A DNA stretch of 64,000 nt, taken from Asticcacaulis sp. AC466. GTDB taxonomy: Bacteria; Pseudomonadota; Alphaproteobacteria; Caulobacterales; Caulobacteraceae. Shown here in pieces: positions 29,591 to 38,117 of the stretch. The DNA lies in the NCBI RefSeq assembly GCF_000495815.1, contig NZ_AWGE01000001.1, positions 434,001 through 498,000 on the forward strand, in the 5' to 3' direction. Under the pieces are notes generated by a model that was given only the letters and a program-made list of their open reading frames with translations, ran no database searches and was not told the origin of the DNA. How positions within the stretch are numbered: position 1 is the stretch's first letter; every line of letters begins with the position of its first letter. Position numbers and translations under genes: made by a program.

Positions 29591-29968
29591 TTATATAAAT
29601 CGCGATTTGCGGGCGGATTCGGCGATCACCACGCCGAGCCCGCCGGCGCCATAGGCGACAAAGTCTTTGGGATCGAAGCCCGTGCCAAGTACCACGCGGG
29701 CCAGGGCATTGTCATCCAAGCCCAACATGCCGACCAGGTTGTAAAACTGGCCGATTTCCACCGCCACGGCGATAATCAGGGTCAGAGCAACGGCAGGGAT
29801 GACCGGCATCGGCGTGATTGCCCGGACTGTCAGGTAGATCAGCGCGACGACCAGGCTATCGCCGATATACGGACGCACCAGGCCATCATGCACGAAAACG
29901 GCGATCAATACCTCGATGAGGAAAACGGCCACCGCCGCGCCGGCATATCCGGGATGAAATCTGAGCAT
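29591..29968 (-). CDS. DUF2809 membrane protein
   Basis: This 125-aa protein starts MLRFHPGYAGAAVAVFLIEVLIAVFVHDGLVRPYIGDSLVV and has four predicted membrane helices. It matches the small DUF2809 membrane family, with the typical motifs RPYIGD and DPKDFVAYGAG. Its function is unknown. An upstream open frame continues for another 150 codons but runs against ogt and is not used; no ribosome binding site supports it. It is convergent with flbD with 11 bp between the stops. Confidence 0.8.
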   Translation of the reverse strand: MLRFHPGYAGAAVAVFLIEVLIAVFVHDGLVRPYIGDSLVVALIYLTVRAITPMPVIPAVALTLIIAVAVEIGQFYNLVGMLGLDDNALARVVLGTGFDPKDFVAYGAGGLGVVIAESARKSRFI

Positions 29969-30127
29969 GGCCTGATTTACCGCGCACGGGCGGCGGAGGC
30001 GAGCCCCGTGCGGCGAAAAGCGCGGCCAGGTTTTGATGCGGCCAGGTTTTGATGCGGCCAGTCTTTGATTATGCGTCAGACGAAAAAAAGTATCCCTTTC
30101 ACCACCGGGTGCGTTAAAAAACCGGAC

Positions 30128-30610
30128 ATGTCGCACGTCTTCAAATGGATGGATACGCCCGTCGGGCGCCTCAAACTGGTCGCCAGTCCCAAAGGTCTGG
30201 CTGCGGTCCTGTGGCCTGACGATTCTCCGCGCCGTGTGCCCTTGGGCGATGTGACTGAGGCGGTGGATCATCCGATCCTCGTCCACGCGGAGCGCGAACT
30301 GGCCGACTATTTTTCCGGACGCCGGACCGTCTTTTCCGTGCCGCTCGATTTCGCGGGCACAGCCTTCCAGACATCGGTGTGGCGGGCCTTGCTTACCATT
30401 CCGTTCGGCGAGACACGCAGCTATGGTCAGTTGGCGGCGCAACTGGGCAAGCCGTCGGCCAGCCGGGCGGTCGGTGCGGCCAATGGCAAAAACCCGATCT
30501 CAATTATCGCGCCCTGCCACCGCGTTATAGGTGCGTCGGGACACCTGACTGGCTTTGCGGGCGGACTGGAAACAAAGGCCTATCTGCTGCGTTTGGAAGG
30601 CGCGGTTTAG
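30128..30610 (+). CDS. ogt: Methylated-DNA--protein-cysteine methyltransferase
   Basis: This 160-aa protein takes alkyl groups from O6-methylguanine onto its own cysteine. The active-site motif is IIAPCHRVIG (Cys 130), preceded by the helix-turn-helix with GKPSASRAVGAANGKNPIS containing the arginine finger. The C-terminal end GFAGGLETKAYLLRLEG is typical of Ogt/MGMT. The ATG at 30128 fits the family; an earlier start 63 bp upstream adds a basic stretch with no homology. It is transcribed divergently from the DUF2809 gene. Confidence 0.95.
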   Translation: MSHVFKWMDTPVGRLKLVASPKGLAAVLWPDDSPRRVPLGDVTEAVDHPILVHAERELADYFSGRRTVFSVPLDFAGTAFQTSVWRALLTIPFGETRSYGQLAAQLGKPSASRAVGAANGKNPISIIAPCHRVIGASGHLTGFAGGLETKAYLLRLEGAV

Positions 30611-30621
30611 CCGGTCTACTT

Positions 30622-30680
30622 CTTTGTTTTTACGCGCTTTTTGATCCGAAAAGTGCATTACACTTTTCGGAAAGCGCTTT
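30622..30680. repeat. Palindromic intergenic repeat, copy A
   Basis: It begins CTTTGTTTTTACGCGC and contains CCGAAAAGTG, five bases, CACTTTTCGG and then AAAGCGC. It can fold into a long hairpin with a small bulge. Very similar copies lie at 34126-34192 (opposite orientation) and 43968-44023. It lies between ogt and flhA and ends next to TTAA sites. Confidence 0.85.
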
Positions 30681-30690
30681 AAGACCCGCC

Positions 30691-30706
30691 TTAACGACTT
30701 GTTCAC
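30691..30706. promoter_or_regulatory. Candidate CtrA-type site upstream of flhA
   Basis: TTAACGACTTGTTCAC matches the TTAA-N7-TTAAC pattern in the first half and partly in the second (TTCAC). A further TTAA at 30679-30682 overlaps the end of repeat copy A. It lies 116 bp before the flhA start. flhA is CtrA-dependent in Caulobacter. Confidence 0.4.
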
Positions 30707-30821
30707 CATGGATCGGGTAATTTTTGCCTAGTCCGGACACCGGGCGTAAGCGCAATCCGAAGGAGCGGCCCGCCGCTGTCTGACAGATTACGCGCCCAAT
30801 CCAAGTGCCCGGAGACCGCTT

Positions 30822-32909
30822 TTGGCTAATGCTGCGACGATACCTTTCAAGGCCTCCGAAATCGGCGGCTGGCTAAAGCGCGGCGAAGTCATCATGGCGG
30901 TCGGCGTGATCTCGATCATCGTGATCCTGATCGTGCCGATGCCGAGTTTCGTCCTCGACATCCTGTTGTCCCTGTCGATCACCTCGGCCATTCTGATCCT
31001 GATGACAGGCCTGTTCATCAAGAAGCCGCTGGAATTTTCGTCCTTCCCGACGGTGCTTCTGGTAACGACCCTGTTCCGACTGGCGCTTAACATCACCTCG
31101 ATGCGCATCATCCTGACCCATGGCCAGGATGGGGGCGAGGCGGCGGGCGCGGTCATCCATGCCTTCGGCATGTTGATGACCCAGGGTAATTTCATTATCG
31201 GAGCGATCCTGTTCGCCATCCTGGTCCTCGTCAATTTCGTGGTCATCACCAAGGGCTCGGGTCGTATCGCCGAAGTCGCGGCGCGGTTCACCCTGGACTC
31301 GATGCCTGGCAAGCAGATGGCCATCGATGCTGACCTGTCGTCGGGCCTGATCGACCAAGAAGAAGCCAAGCTACGGCGCAAGGAGGTCGAACAGGAATCC
31401 GGCTTCTTTGGCGCCATGGACGGTGCGTCGAAATTCGTGCGCGGCGACGCCATCGCCGGTATCGTCATTACCCTGGTGAACATTGTCGGCGGTATCCTGA
31501 TCGGTATCCTGCAACATGGCATGGATGCGGGCGAAGCCGCCAAGACCTACATGCTGCTGACCATCGGCGATGGTCTGGTGACGCAGATTCCAGCCCTGAT
31601 CATCTCGATCGCCGCCGGCTTCCTGGTGTCCAAGGCGGGCGTCGATGGATCGGCCGACAAGGCCATCGTCCTGCAACTGGCCACTAATCCAGTGGCTTTG
31701 GGCGTCGTGTCGGCCGCATCGGGCGTCATGGGCCTTATCCCCGGCATGCCGATCCTGTTTTTCGGCGCCATCGCGCTGGGCACCGGAGCGCTGGCCTGGA
31801 AGATTGGCCGAAAGCTGCCACCGCCGACCAAGGCGGAACTCGCCGCCGCGGCCCAGAGTGCCGCCCCTCCGGAAGAAGAGCCGATTTCGGCGGCCCTGGC
31901 CATAGACGACGTGAAAATCGAGTTGGGCCTTGGCCTGCTCGGTCTTATCAACGATCTCGACGGCCGCAAGCTGACCGACCAGATCAAGGCGCTGCGCCGC
32001 ACCTTGGCGCAGGAATACGGCTTCGTCATGCCGTCCGTGCGCATTCTCGACAATATGCGCCTGGCTAACCAGGGCTACACAGTACGTATCAAGGAAATGG
32101 AAGCGGGTACGGGCGAAGTGCGTATCGGCTCGCTCATGGCCATGGACCCAAGCGGGCGTCAGGTCGAATTGCCGGGCGAGCATATGAAGGAGCCTGCTTT
32201 CGGCCTGCCCGCGACGTGGATCGACGGTGCGCTGCGCGAAGAAGCCACCTTCCTCGGCTACACGATTGTCGATCCGGCCACAGTGATCACCACCCACCTG
32301 ACCGAAATTCTCAAGGACAACATGGCCGACCTGTTGTCCTATGCGGAGCTGACGAAGCTGCTGCGCGACTTGCCTGCGGACGAAAAGAAGCTGGTCGAAG
32401 ACCTTATCCCCGGCGTGGTGTCAACAGCCACCCTGCAACGGGTCCTCCAAGCCCTGCTCAAGGAGCGCGTGTCGATCCGCGATCTGCCGGCCATTCTGGA
32501 AGCCCTGGGGGAGGCGGCATCGCATACCAAGTCGATTACACAGATGGTCGAACATGTCCGTTCGCGTCTGGCGCGGCAACTGTGCTGGGCCAATCGCTCC
32601 GACGACGGGTCCCTGCCCATCGTTACCCTGTCGCACGATTGGGAAAACGCCTTTTCGTCGTCCCTGGTCGGTCAGGGTGAGGATCGCCAACTGACCATGG
32701 CGCCATCCGCGCTTCAGGACTTTATCCGCGCTGTGCGCGACACGTTCGAACGGGTGTCGATGAGCGGCGAAGTCGCCGTGCTCCTGACATCACCGACGAT
32801 CCGGCCTTTTGTCCGCTCCATCGTGGAACGGTTCCGGGCCAATACGGTGGTGATGAGCCAGAACGAAATCCATCCGAAGGTGAAGCTGAAGACGGTTGGA
32901 CAGGTATAG
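30822..32909 (+). CDS. flhA: Flagellar export apparatus protein FlhA
   Basis: This 695-aa protein starts at a TTG with GGAGA 6 bp upstream. The N-terminal half has eight membrane helices and the FHIPEP-family signature region (GNFIIGAILFAILVLVNFVVITKGSGRIAEVAARFTLDSMPGKQMAIDADLSSG). The C-terminal cytoplasmic half (about 360-695) forms the nonameric ring that docks chaperone-substrate pairs. It takes part in export of hook and filament proteins at the inner membrane. Confidence 0.97.
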   Translation: MANAATIPFKASEIGGWLKRGEVIMAVGVISIIVILIVPMPSFVLDILLSLSITSAILILMTGLFIKKPLEFSSFPTVLLVTTLFRLALNITSMRIILTHGQDGGEAAGAVIHAFGMLMTQGNFIIGAILFAILVLVNFVVITKGSGRIAEVAARFTLDSMPGKQMAIDADLSSGLIDQEEAKLRRKEVEQESGFFGAMDGASKFVRGDAIAGIVITLVNIVGGILIGILQHGMDAGEAAKTYMLLTIGDGLVTQIPALIISIAAGFLVSKAGVDGSADKAIVLQLATNPVALGVVSAASGVMGLIPGMPILFFGAIALGTGALAWKIGRKLPPPTKAELAAAAQSAAPPEEEPISAALAIDDVKIELGLGLLGLINDLDGRKLTDQIKALRRTLAQEYGFVMPSVRILDNMRLANQGYTVRIKEMEAGTGEVRIGSLMAMDPSGRQVELPGEHMKEPAFGLPATWIDGALREEATFLGYTIVDPATVITTHLTEILKDNMADLLSYAELTKLLRDLPADEKKLVEDLIPGVVSTATLQRVLQALLKERVSIRDLPAILEALGEAASHTKSITQMVEHVRSRLARQLCWANRSDDGSLPIVTLSHDWENAFSSSLVGQGEDRQLTMAPSALQDFIRAVRDTFERVSMSGEVAVLLTSPTIRPFVRSIVERFRANTVVMSQNEIHPKVKLKTVGQV

Positions 32910-32995
32910 TAGGCCTGATGGTTCAGGCTTGAACGATGTTGTCACCGGCTTTACATCGGGGGGCTACGACCAGTTCAAGATATGGCGGCCCATTC

Positions 32996-33496
32996 ATGAC
33001 TTCCAATTCCAAGCCTGTGATATGGACGGCGCTCGATGCCGATGACCGGGAATTCACCCCGGCGGCGCGTGATTTTGTCGGCGCCATCCGCGCCCATGGC
33101 TGGACAGGCCATGATGATCACGACTGTAGCTATTCCATTGGGTTCCAGCGTGCCTTGGGCGTGCCGGAAATCGCCATTACCGGGCTTGATGCCGGCACGG
33201 CACGCGTTGTGCTGCGCGATGCCTGGCGGCTGATGGGGTCGGGAAAGCGCTACAAGATTGGCGTGCCATATGGCGACTTCCTGCACGATTGTCGCGTCGT
33301 TTTCCAGCCGGTCGCCAAGCGCCATTTCGAAAGCCAGCTTGGTTGGGCGCGCTGGTTTTATGCGGGTGACGACTTCGATTGCTGGCAAATGGTGCTACCG
33401 GACGGTGACGGACATTTTCCCTGGGAAGGCGGCTATGACGATAGCGAGACGCAGGCCGATCTGTCCGAAGGCGGGTGGAGCGGGCGGGTCCTTTAA
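32996..33496 (+). CDS. DUF4262 domain protein
   Basis: This 166-aa protein has the pattern HGWTGHDDHDCSYSIGFQRALGVPEIAITGLDAGTARVVLRDAWRLM of DUF4262, a family of small cytoplasmic proteins of unknown function. Here the usual 'F.YT.GL' is 'FSYSIGF'. The C-terminal part is Trp-rich (GWARWFYAGDDFDCWQMVLPD). A poor ribosome binding site makes the start uncertain. It lies between flhA and a DUF4282 gene with no sign of a link to flagella. Confidence 0.75.
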   Translation: MTSNSKPVIWTALDADDREFTPAARDFVGAIRAHGWTGHDDHDCSYSIGFQRALGVPEIAITGLDAGTARVVLRDAWRLMGSGKRYKIGVPYGDFLHDCRVVFQPVAKRHFESQLGWARWFYAGDDFDCWQMVLPDGDGHFPWEGGYDDSETQADLSEGGWSGRVL

Positions 33497-33614
33497 CCAT
33501 ACCTACCGACAGAACCACTTGACAACTCAGGGGTAAACGCCTTTTAGCTAAGGCGCGGACGACAAAATTCGCCTTTTCGGCGTTTTGTCGAATGAGTTTT
33601 TTTGGGGAAGTCGT

Positions 33615-34127
33615 ATGCAGCGTACCATCAGACAGGTGTTCGGCACCACGCGCCCCCGGGACATCTGGAACGATCTCCTGACTTTCGACCGGCTTGTGTC
33701 GAAGCCCATTGTGCACATTGTTTACTGGTGCGGTCTGGGCCTATTGTTTATCTGCGCGCTCGGCTGGCTCGGCATAATGATCGGCACGGGGATAAAGGAT
33801 GCCTCCGTCATGGGGTGGCTTCTGTCCTTTGGCCTGACCGTGGTTGGGTTTCTAGGCTTTCTGATCGGCGTCCTAGCCTGGCGGTCCGTATGCGAATTCT
33901 ACCTGGCGGTCATGAACATTTCCGAAGATTTGCGCTACCTGCGCCAATTTCAGGAAAAGCTGACCCAGCCCGGCGCCAATCCGGCGCCAACGCCGGCCGG
34001 GGATACGACAACGGCAATGGATGTCGCTACAGCCGCCCCGCCGCCACCCGCGGCGCCGACCGATCCAGAAAAGAACCTGCTCGAAGATCCGTTCTTCCGT
34101 CCCCGCTTCGAAAAGCGCGAATTCTAA
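33615..34127 (+). CDS. DUF4282 membrane protein
   Basis: This 170-aa protein starts at an ATG behind GGGGAAG. It has two membrane helices (about 37-58 and 70-95) and a conserved WRSVCEFYLAVMNISEDLRYLR segment, matching DUF4282. The C-terminal 55 residues are Pro/Ala-rich and probably disordered. The stop codon lies at the edge of repeat copy B. Its function is unknown. Confidence 0.8.
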   Translation: MQRTIRQVFGTTRPRDIWNDLLTFDRLVSKPIVHIVYWCGLGLLFICALGWLGIMIGTGIKDASVMGWLLSFGLTVVGFLGFLIGVLAWRSVCEFYLAVMNISEDLRYLRQFQEKLTQPGANPAPTPAGDTTTAMDVATAAPPPPAAPTDPEKNLLEDPFFRPRFEKREF

Positions 34128-34192
34128 CGCTTTCCGAGGCGTATGACACACGTTTCGGATCAAAAAGCGCGTAAAAACAAAAAATTAGAGCG
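34126..34192. repeat. Palindromic intergenic repeat, copy B (inverted)
   Basis: It is the reverse complement of copies A and C, with CGGAAAGCG on its left and GCGCGTAAAAACAAA on its right. It fills the whole gap between the DUF4282 stop (34125-34127) and the GH10 gene. The right edge (TTAGAGCG) overlaps the GH10 3' end, so the repeat supplies the stop codon of that gene. Confidence 0.8.
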
Positions 34193-35237
34193 TTACGGAT
34201 TTGGCGAATATATGGGCGAGCGGCTTTGGCCGGCCTTGGCGGTCGAACAGGACCGGCTCATCCGGAAGCAGGTGTTGTCCGCCCTGCGGCGTATTCAGCC
34301 AGGAATCGGAATCGCGCAACGCCCACAGTGTCACGCCGTAGCGTTGCGTCGCGGGTATGTCGCCATAGGCGGTCAGAAGTTCTTCCAGCAGCCGCGCCTG
34401 TTTCAACCGGGGCTCGGCGATATTGGCGGTCAGATCGCCACGGACAGAAATATCCAGTTCGGACACGTGTACGATCAGGCCCAGCGAGGCGATATCGCGC
34501 AGGGCCTGGGTGATCAGGCCGGGCTGAAGATCGGCGGCGATGTGGGTCTGCGTGCCGATGCCGTGCAAAGGCGCACCGTCCTTCAATAGGCGTTCGCACA
34601 GCTTGAGGAAGGTCGTGCGCTTCTTTGGTGTGAATTCGAGATTATAGTCGTTAAGGAACAGGATGGCGCTCGGATCGGTGCGATGGGCGGCTTCGAAAGC
34701 CAGTCCGATATAGTCGTCGCCCAGCACCTTGCGCCACAGGCAGTCGCGCAGGCCACGGCCGTCATCCCATATGGGTTCGTTGACAACGTCCCAGCCGCGT
34801 ATCCGCCCTTTGTAGCGTCCCATGACGTCGGAAATATAGGCGGCATAGGCATTGAGAAAGGCGTCAGGATTACCAGCCAGCGCCTGGAAATGTGTGCCGT
34901 CCTGAGCGTACCAGATCAGGGTGTGGCCATGCACGTCCATACGGTTTTGGGCGGCAAAGGCCATCAATGCATCGGCGCGGTCGAATTTCAGGCTGCCATC
35001 CGGCTGGAGGATATACTCCATCTTCATTTCCCATTCGGCGCTCAGCCGGGAGAAATGGGTCGTGGCGAGGTTTGCCCAAGCTGGGTCGGCCATGCGGCGC
35101 GCGGTCGTGGCGACGCCGAGCGGATAGGGGGCGATGGACTTAAGCGGTGGCACCTGACCATAGGGCGCGTCGGCGCAGGCGGTCATGGGCAAAACAGCGA
35201 GCGCGGCCGCGCCGGTTAACACGCCGCGACGATGCAT
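34185..35237 (-). CDS. Glycoside hydrolase family 10 endo-1,4-beta-xylanase, predicted lipoprotein
   Basis: This 350-aa protein has the GH10 barrel with HGHTLIWY, the acid/base Glu 154 in GWDVVNEP and the nucleophile Glu 260 in IVHVSELDI. The N-terminus MHRRGVLTGAAALAVLPMTAC has a twin-arginine-like pair and a lipobox-like M-T-A-C ending at Cys 21, so it is probably exported and lipid-anchored. It cleaves beta-1,4-xylan. It is a lone carbohydrate gene inside the flagellar region, with its stop codon in a repeat element. Confidence 0.92.
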   Translation of the reverse strand: MHRRGVLTGAAALAVLPMTACADAPYGQVPPLKSIAPYPLGVATTARRMADPAWANLATTHFSRLSAEWEMKMEYILQPDGSLKFDRADALMAFAAQNRMDVHGHTLIWYAQDGTHFQALAGNPDAFLNAYAAYISDVMGRYKGRIRGWDVVNEPIWDDGRGLRDCLWRKVLGDDYIGLAFEAAHRTDPSAILFLNDYNLEFTPKKRTTFLKLCERLLKDGAPLHGIGTQTHIAADLQPGLITQALRDIASLGLIVHVSELDISVRGDLTANIAEPRLKQARLLEELLTAYGDIPATQRYGVTLWALRDSDSWLNTPQGGQHLLPDEPVLFDRQGRPKPLAHIFAKSVTL

Positions 35238-35239
35238 AA

Positions 35240-35650
35240 TCAGGCACGCTTCATACGCAGGGCCGCTTCGTCGAGCGCGGCGTTTTCAATACGCTTGTCG
35301 TTGGCGATGCGCTTGAGGTGGCTGAGTTCAGCAACGTGTTCGAACTTCTTCAGGTCTTCGAAGGCCATGCCAAGCGAATCGCGCACGCCTTCTTCTTCGC
35401 GCACGATCAGTTCAAGGTCGGCGCTGACGGCATCGCGGCGATGCTTGAAGCCCATCTTGTAAGCGCTCAGGCCGTGGCTGAGGCTGGCGTCCTGCGAGGC
35501 GCGGACACATTCCAACTCATATTCGGCGTCGAGAGTGGCGATTTTCATTTCCGCATGGGTGCGGCGGGTGACGACTTCAGCCAGACGTTTTTGCAGAGTT
35601 TCGACCTCAAATGTGGACAGGCGGATAAGAGACTTGGCCCACTTGGTCAT
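35240..35650 (-). CDS. fliJ: Flagellar export chaperone-like protein FliJ
   Basis: This 136-aa protein is a long coiled coil (MTKWAKSLIRLSTFEVETLQKRLAEVVTRRTHAEMKIATLDAEYE...) typical of FliJ, which links FliI to FlhA. It follows fliI by 77 bp on the same strand, the order found in Caulobacter. FliJ proteins share little sequence, so the name rests on length, coiled-coil form and position. Confidence 0.85.
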   Translation of the reverse strand: MTKWAKSLIRLSTFEVETLQKRLAEVVTRRTHAEMKIATLDAEYELECVRASQDASLSHGLSAYKMGFKHRRDAVSADLELIVREEEGVRDSLGMAFEDLKKFEHVAELSHLKRIANDKRIENAALDEAALRMKRA

Positions 35651-35727
35651 AGGGAAACTCCGTTACATGTGTCTGGTGTTCAAGGCCGGCAGAGCCTTGC
35701 CGAAAGCGCGCTTCCGGCGGGTCGAAA

Positions 35728-37059
35728 TTAACCCTTGCTAAGAATATCGGCCAAAAGAGTAAAGGACTCGTCAAGAGGTGTGTACTCTTCCTTACCTTGA
35801 CGTAAAAATTGCTCGATGTCCGGGTTGAGAATAATGGCGCGATCGACGTCTGGATCGGCACCGGACCGGTAGGCGCCGATGCGGATCAATTCTTCCATAT
35901 TGGCATAGCTGGACATCACCTTGCGCGCCTGACGCACCACTTCGCGTTCTGGTATCGATTGGCAGTCGGGCATGGTCCGGGAGATGGATTTAAGAACATC
36001 AATGGCCGGAAAGCGGCCACGTTCGGCTATGGTGCGGCTCATGACAATGTGCCCGTCCAGGATACCGCGCACCGCGTCCGCAATCGGCTCGTTATGATCG
36101 TCGCCATCCACCAGCACGGTGAACAGACCGGTGATGGGGCCGGTCTGGGTGCCGTCTTCCAGCATCGGGCCGGGGCCAGCGCGTTCGAGCAGCTTGGGCA
36201 ATTCAGCGAAACAGGTCGGGGTGTAGCCCTTGGTCGTTGGCGGCTCGCCGGTGGCCAGGCCGATTTCACGCTGGGCCATGGCAAAGCGGGTGACTGAGTC
36301 CATCAGGCACAGGACTTCCAGGCCCTGATCACGCAGGAACTCCGACAGGGCGAGGGTCATATAGGCGGCTTGACGCCGCTTCAATGCCGGCTCATCCGAG
36401 GTGGCGACCACGACTATGGCCCGTTTCAGCCCTTCTGGGCCTAAGGTTTCTTCAATGAATTCGCGGACTTCCCGGCCCCGTTCACCGATCAGGCCGACGA
36501 CGACGGCGTCGCAGGTGGCTTCGCGCGCCAGCATGGACAACAGGACGGATTTGCCGACGCCCGAGCCGGCAAAGACGCCGAGGCGCTGGCCGCGGCAACA
36601 GGTGGTGAAGACATCCATGGCGCGGACGCCCAGATTCAGGCGCTCACCCACCCGCGCGCGTTTATGCGCCGCCGGCGGTGCGGCCTTGAGCAAGTAGCCC
36701 TCCTTGCCCTGTGGCAGGGGGCCCAGGCTGTCGATCGGATCGCCGAAGCTATCGACGATGCGGCCAAGCCAGGCTATGGTCGGATAGACCTTGGCGCCTT
36801 CGGAGGAGATGCGGATTTCAGCGCCGGGCGTGACACCTTCGACCGGGCCGAACGGCATCATCAAGGCGCGGTCTTCGCGGAAGCCGACCACTTCGACGGG
36901 CAGGGGCGTGTCGTGACGGCGGATAATCTCGCAACGGGCGCCGACCTGCATGTAGCTCAAGCCGCCACGCGCCTCGATCAGCAGGCCGTTGACCACCGCC
37001 ACGCGTCCGTAAACGCGCATGGGATCGATATTTTTCACCAGTTCGACAAGGTCTTGCAT
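35728..37059 (-). CDS. fliI: Flagellum-specific export ATPase FliI
   Basis: This 443-aa ATPase has an F1-ATPase-beta-like core: the Walker A loop [29 protein letters not shown] and the [28 protein letters not shown] block, with a C-terminal helical domain. It energises export at the flagellar base. The start [10 protein letters not shown] was chosen over one 45 bp upstream, which adds a stretch not expected in FliI. A TTAA pair lies just upstream. It is the first gene of fliI-fliJ. Confidence 0.96.
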   Translation of the reverse strand: MQDLVELVKNIDPMRVYGRVAVVNGLLIEARGGLSYMQVGARCEIIRRHDTPLPVEVVGFREDRALMMPFGPVEGVTPGAEIRISSEGAKVYPTIAWLGRIVDSFGDPIDSLGPLPQGKEGYLLKAAPPAAHKRARVGERLNLGVRAMDVFTTCCRGQRLGVFAGSGVGKSVLLSMLAREATCDAVVVGLIGERGREVREFIEETLGPEGLKRAIVVVATSDEPALKRRQAAYMTLALSEFLRDQGLEVLCLMDSVTRFAMAQREIGLATGEPPTTKGYTPTCFAELPKLLERAGPGPMLEDGTQTGPITGLFTVLVDGDDHNEPIADAVRGILDGHIVMSRTIAERGRFPAIDVLKSISRTMPDCQSIPEREVVRQARKVMSSYANMEELIRIGAYRSGADPDVDRAIILNPDIEQFLRQGKEEYTPLDESFTLLADILSKG

Positions 37060-37084
37060 GGGATCGATTATGGTGAATGACGCC

Positions 37085-37098
37085 TTAAGAAAGGTTAA
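37085..37098. promoter_or_regulatory. TTAA-N6-TTAA site upstream of fliI
   Basis: TTAA, GAAAGG and TTAA followed by C lie 26 bp before the fliI ATG. The spacing is 6, not the 7 of the usual CtrA box. The same N6 form lies upstream of ctrA and of chpT. It lies between two divergently placed elements: fliI on its left and the 3' end of the CmcJ-like gene on its right. Confidence 0.45.
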
Positions 37099-37117
37099 CG
37101 CCACCAGCCATGCGCGG

Positions 37118-38005
37118 TCAGTCGTTCAGAATGAATATGCCGACCCGGTGTTCGCAGCTTTGCCGTTGGGGTGCATCCTGAGGGGTCTGAGGATCGGAAA
37201 AGGCTGTGTGAAAGCAGGTTTGCAGGCCCGTCCTGCGCCCATCCTTGAAATACTGGAAGACCTTGAAAGCCAGAACTTCCTTTGTTGTCATGGCGGGATA
37301 ATAATACCAGGCCTGTTTGTCGCTATAGCGCAAGGACAGTTGGTTGGTGTCCTTGCCCGTTGGGCTAAAATCTACCAGAGCCGCCGGAACGAGGTCTTCC
37401 GCGGCGACCGAAGCGGGATCGCAGACCGCGAGCGGCATGTGCTGCAAGGGGGCGTCCATATAGACGGTGCGCCAGAAGTTAACCACGACGAAGCCTGCCA
37501 CGTCCGGCCGGTCGAACCGCCGGCGCCACGACTGTGCAAACTCAGGCGAAGAGAAGGCTTCCAGGCTTTCCTGGTAGTCATCCGGTGTCAGGCCGTAGTC
37601 CTGGTGAACGCCCAGGGCATACGGGTTGTGGGTGCCCGGACCGCGCCGTACCAGCCCTGGGTACTGCACGATTTCCAATTTGAGGTCTGGCAACAGGGTT
37701 TGCCGGATTAGGGCATCGATTTCCGGCATGTAGATGCGTGCAATCTCGTTCTTGTACAGAGCGTCGGTTGTGCCGGAATCCCAGTCCGTGACCTGGCTAT
37801 CATGACCAAGCAAGGCGAAGCCGTGTCGGTCAAGGCAGGTTTCGGGTGACAGCGCATCCTGTAAGTTGCGGGCATTATGGATAGAGATGGGAGCCGCCGC
37901 CGCCCACGGCATTACAGCCTCGGCAGGGCCGTTTATCCGGATTCTTAGGCGCCCATCCAACACCAGATCACGACGAATGAAGCCGTTCAGCATTGCCTCT
38001 GTCAT
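37118..38005 (-). CDS. CmcJ/NvfI-like oxidoreductase
   Basis: This 295-aa protein resembles the CmcJ/NvfI (AsaB) family. Its motifs are [28 protein letters not shown] (candidate His-Asp metal pair in HQDYG), [25 protein letters not shown], and the terminal [12 protein letters not shown]. These are 2-oxoglutarate-dioxygenase-like or related non-heme iron folds used mostly in secondary metabolism. No other biosynthetic gene is adjacent, so its substrate is unknown. It lies upstream of fliI in the same orientation, with a 58-bp gap. Confidence 0.75.
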   Translation of the reverse strand: MTEAMLNGFIRRDLVLDGRLRIRINGPAEAVMPWAAAAPISIHNARNLQDALSPETCLDRHGFALLGHDSQVTDWDSGTTDALYKNEIARIYMPEIDALIRQTLLPDLKLEIVQYPGLVRRGPGTHNPYALGVHQDYGLTPDDYQESLEAFSSPEFAQSWRRRFDRPDVAGFVVVNFWRTVYMDAPLQHMPLAVCDPASVAAEDLVPAALVDFSPTGKDTNQLSLRYSDKQAWYYYPAMTTKEVLAFKVFQYFKDGRRTGLQTCFHTAFSDPQTPQDAPQRQSCEHRVGIFILND

Positions 38006-38117
38006 ATGGTCCTCGCGCGCGCCTGAATATGCCTGTTATTTGAAAATGGGTGGTGCTTATGTATTGACAAGACTTAAGGGCGCGTTTGATCGTCTGAGGA
38101 CACGGGGGAGTAGCATA

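Noticed and set aside
30065..30127. Earlier start of ogt with a basic N-terminal stretch
   Set aside because: Residues before MSHVFKWM match nothing in the family and lack a ribosome binding site.
29969..30442. Upstream extension of the DUF2809 frame
   Set aside because: It runs opposite ogt and gives no membrane or DUF2809 sequence.
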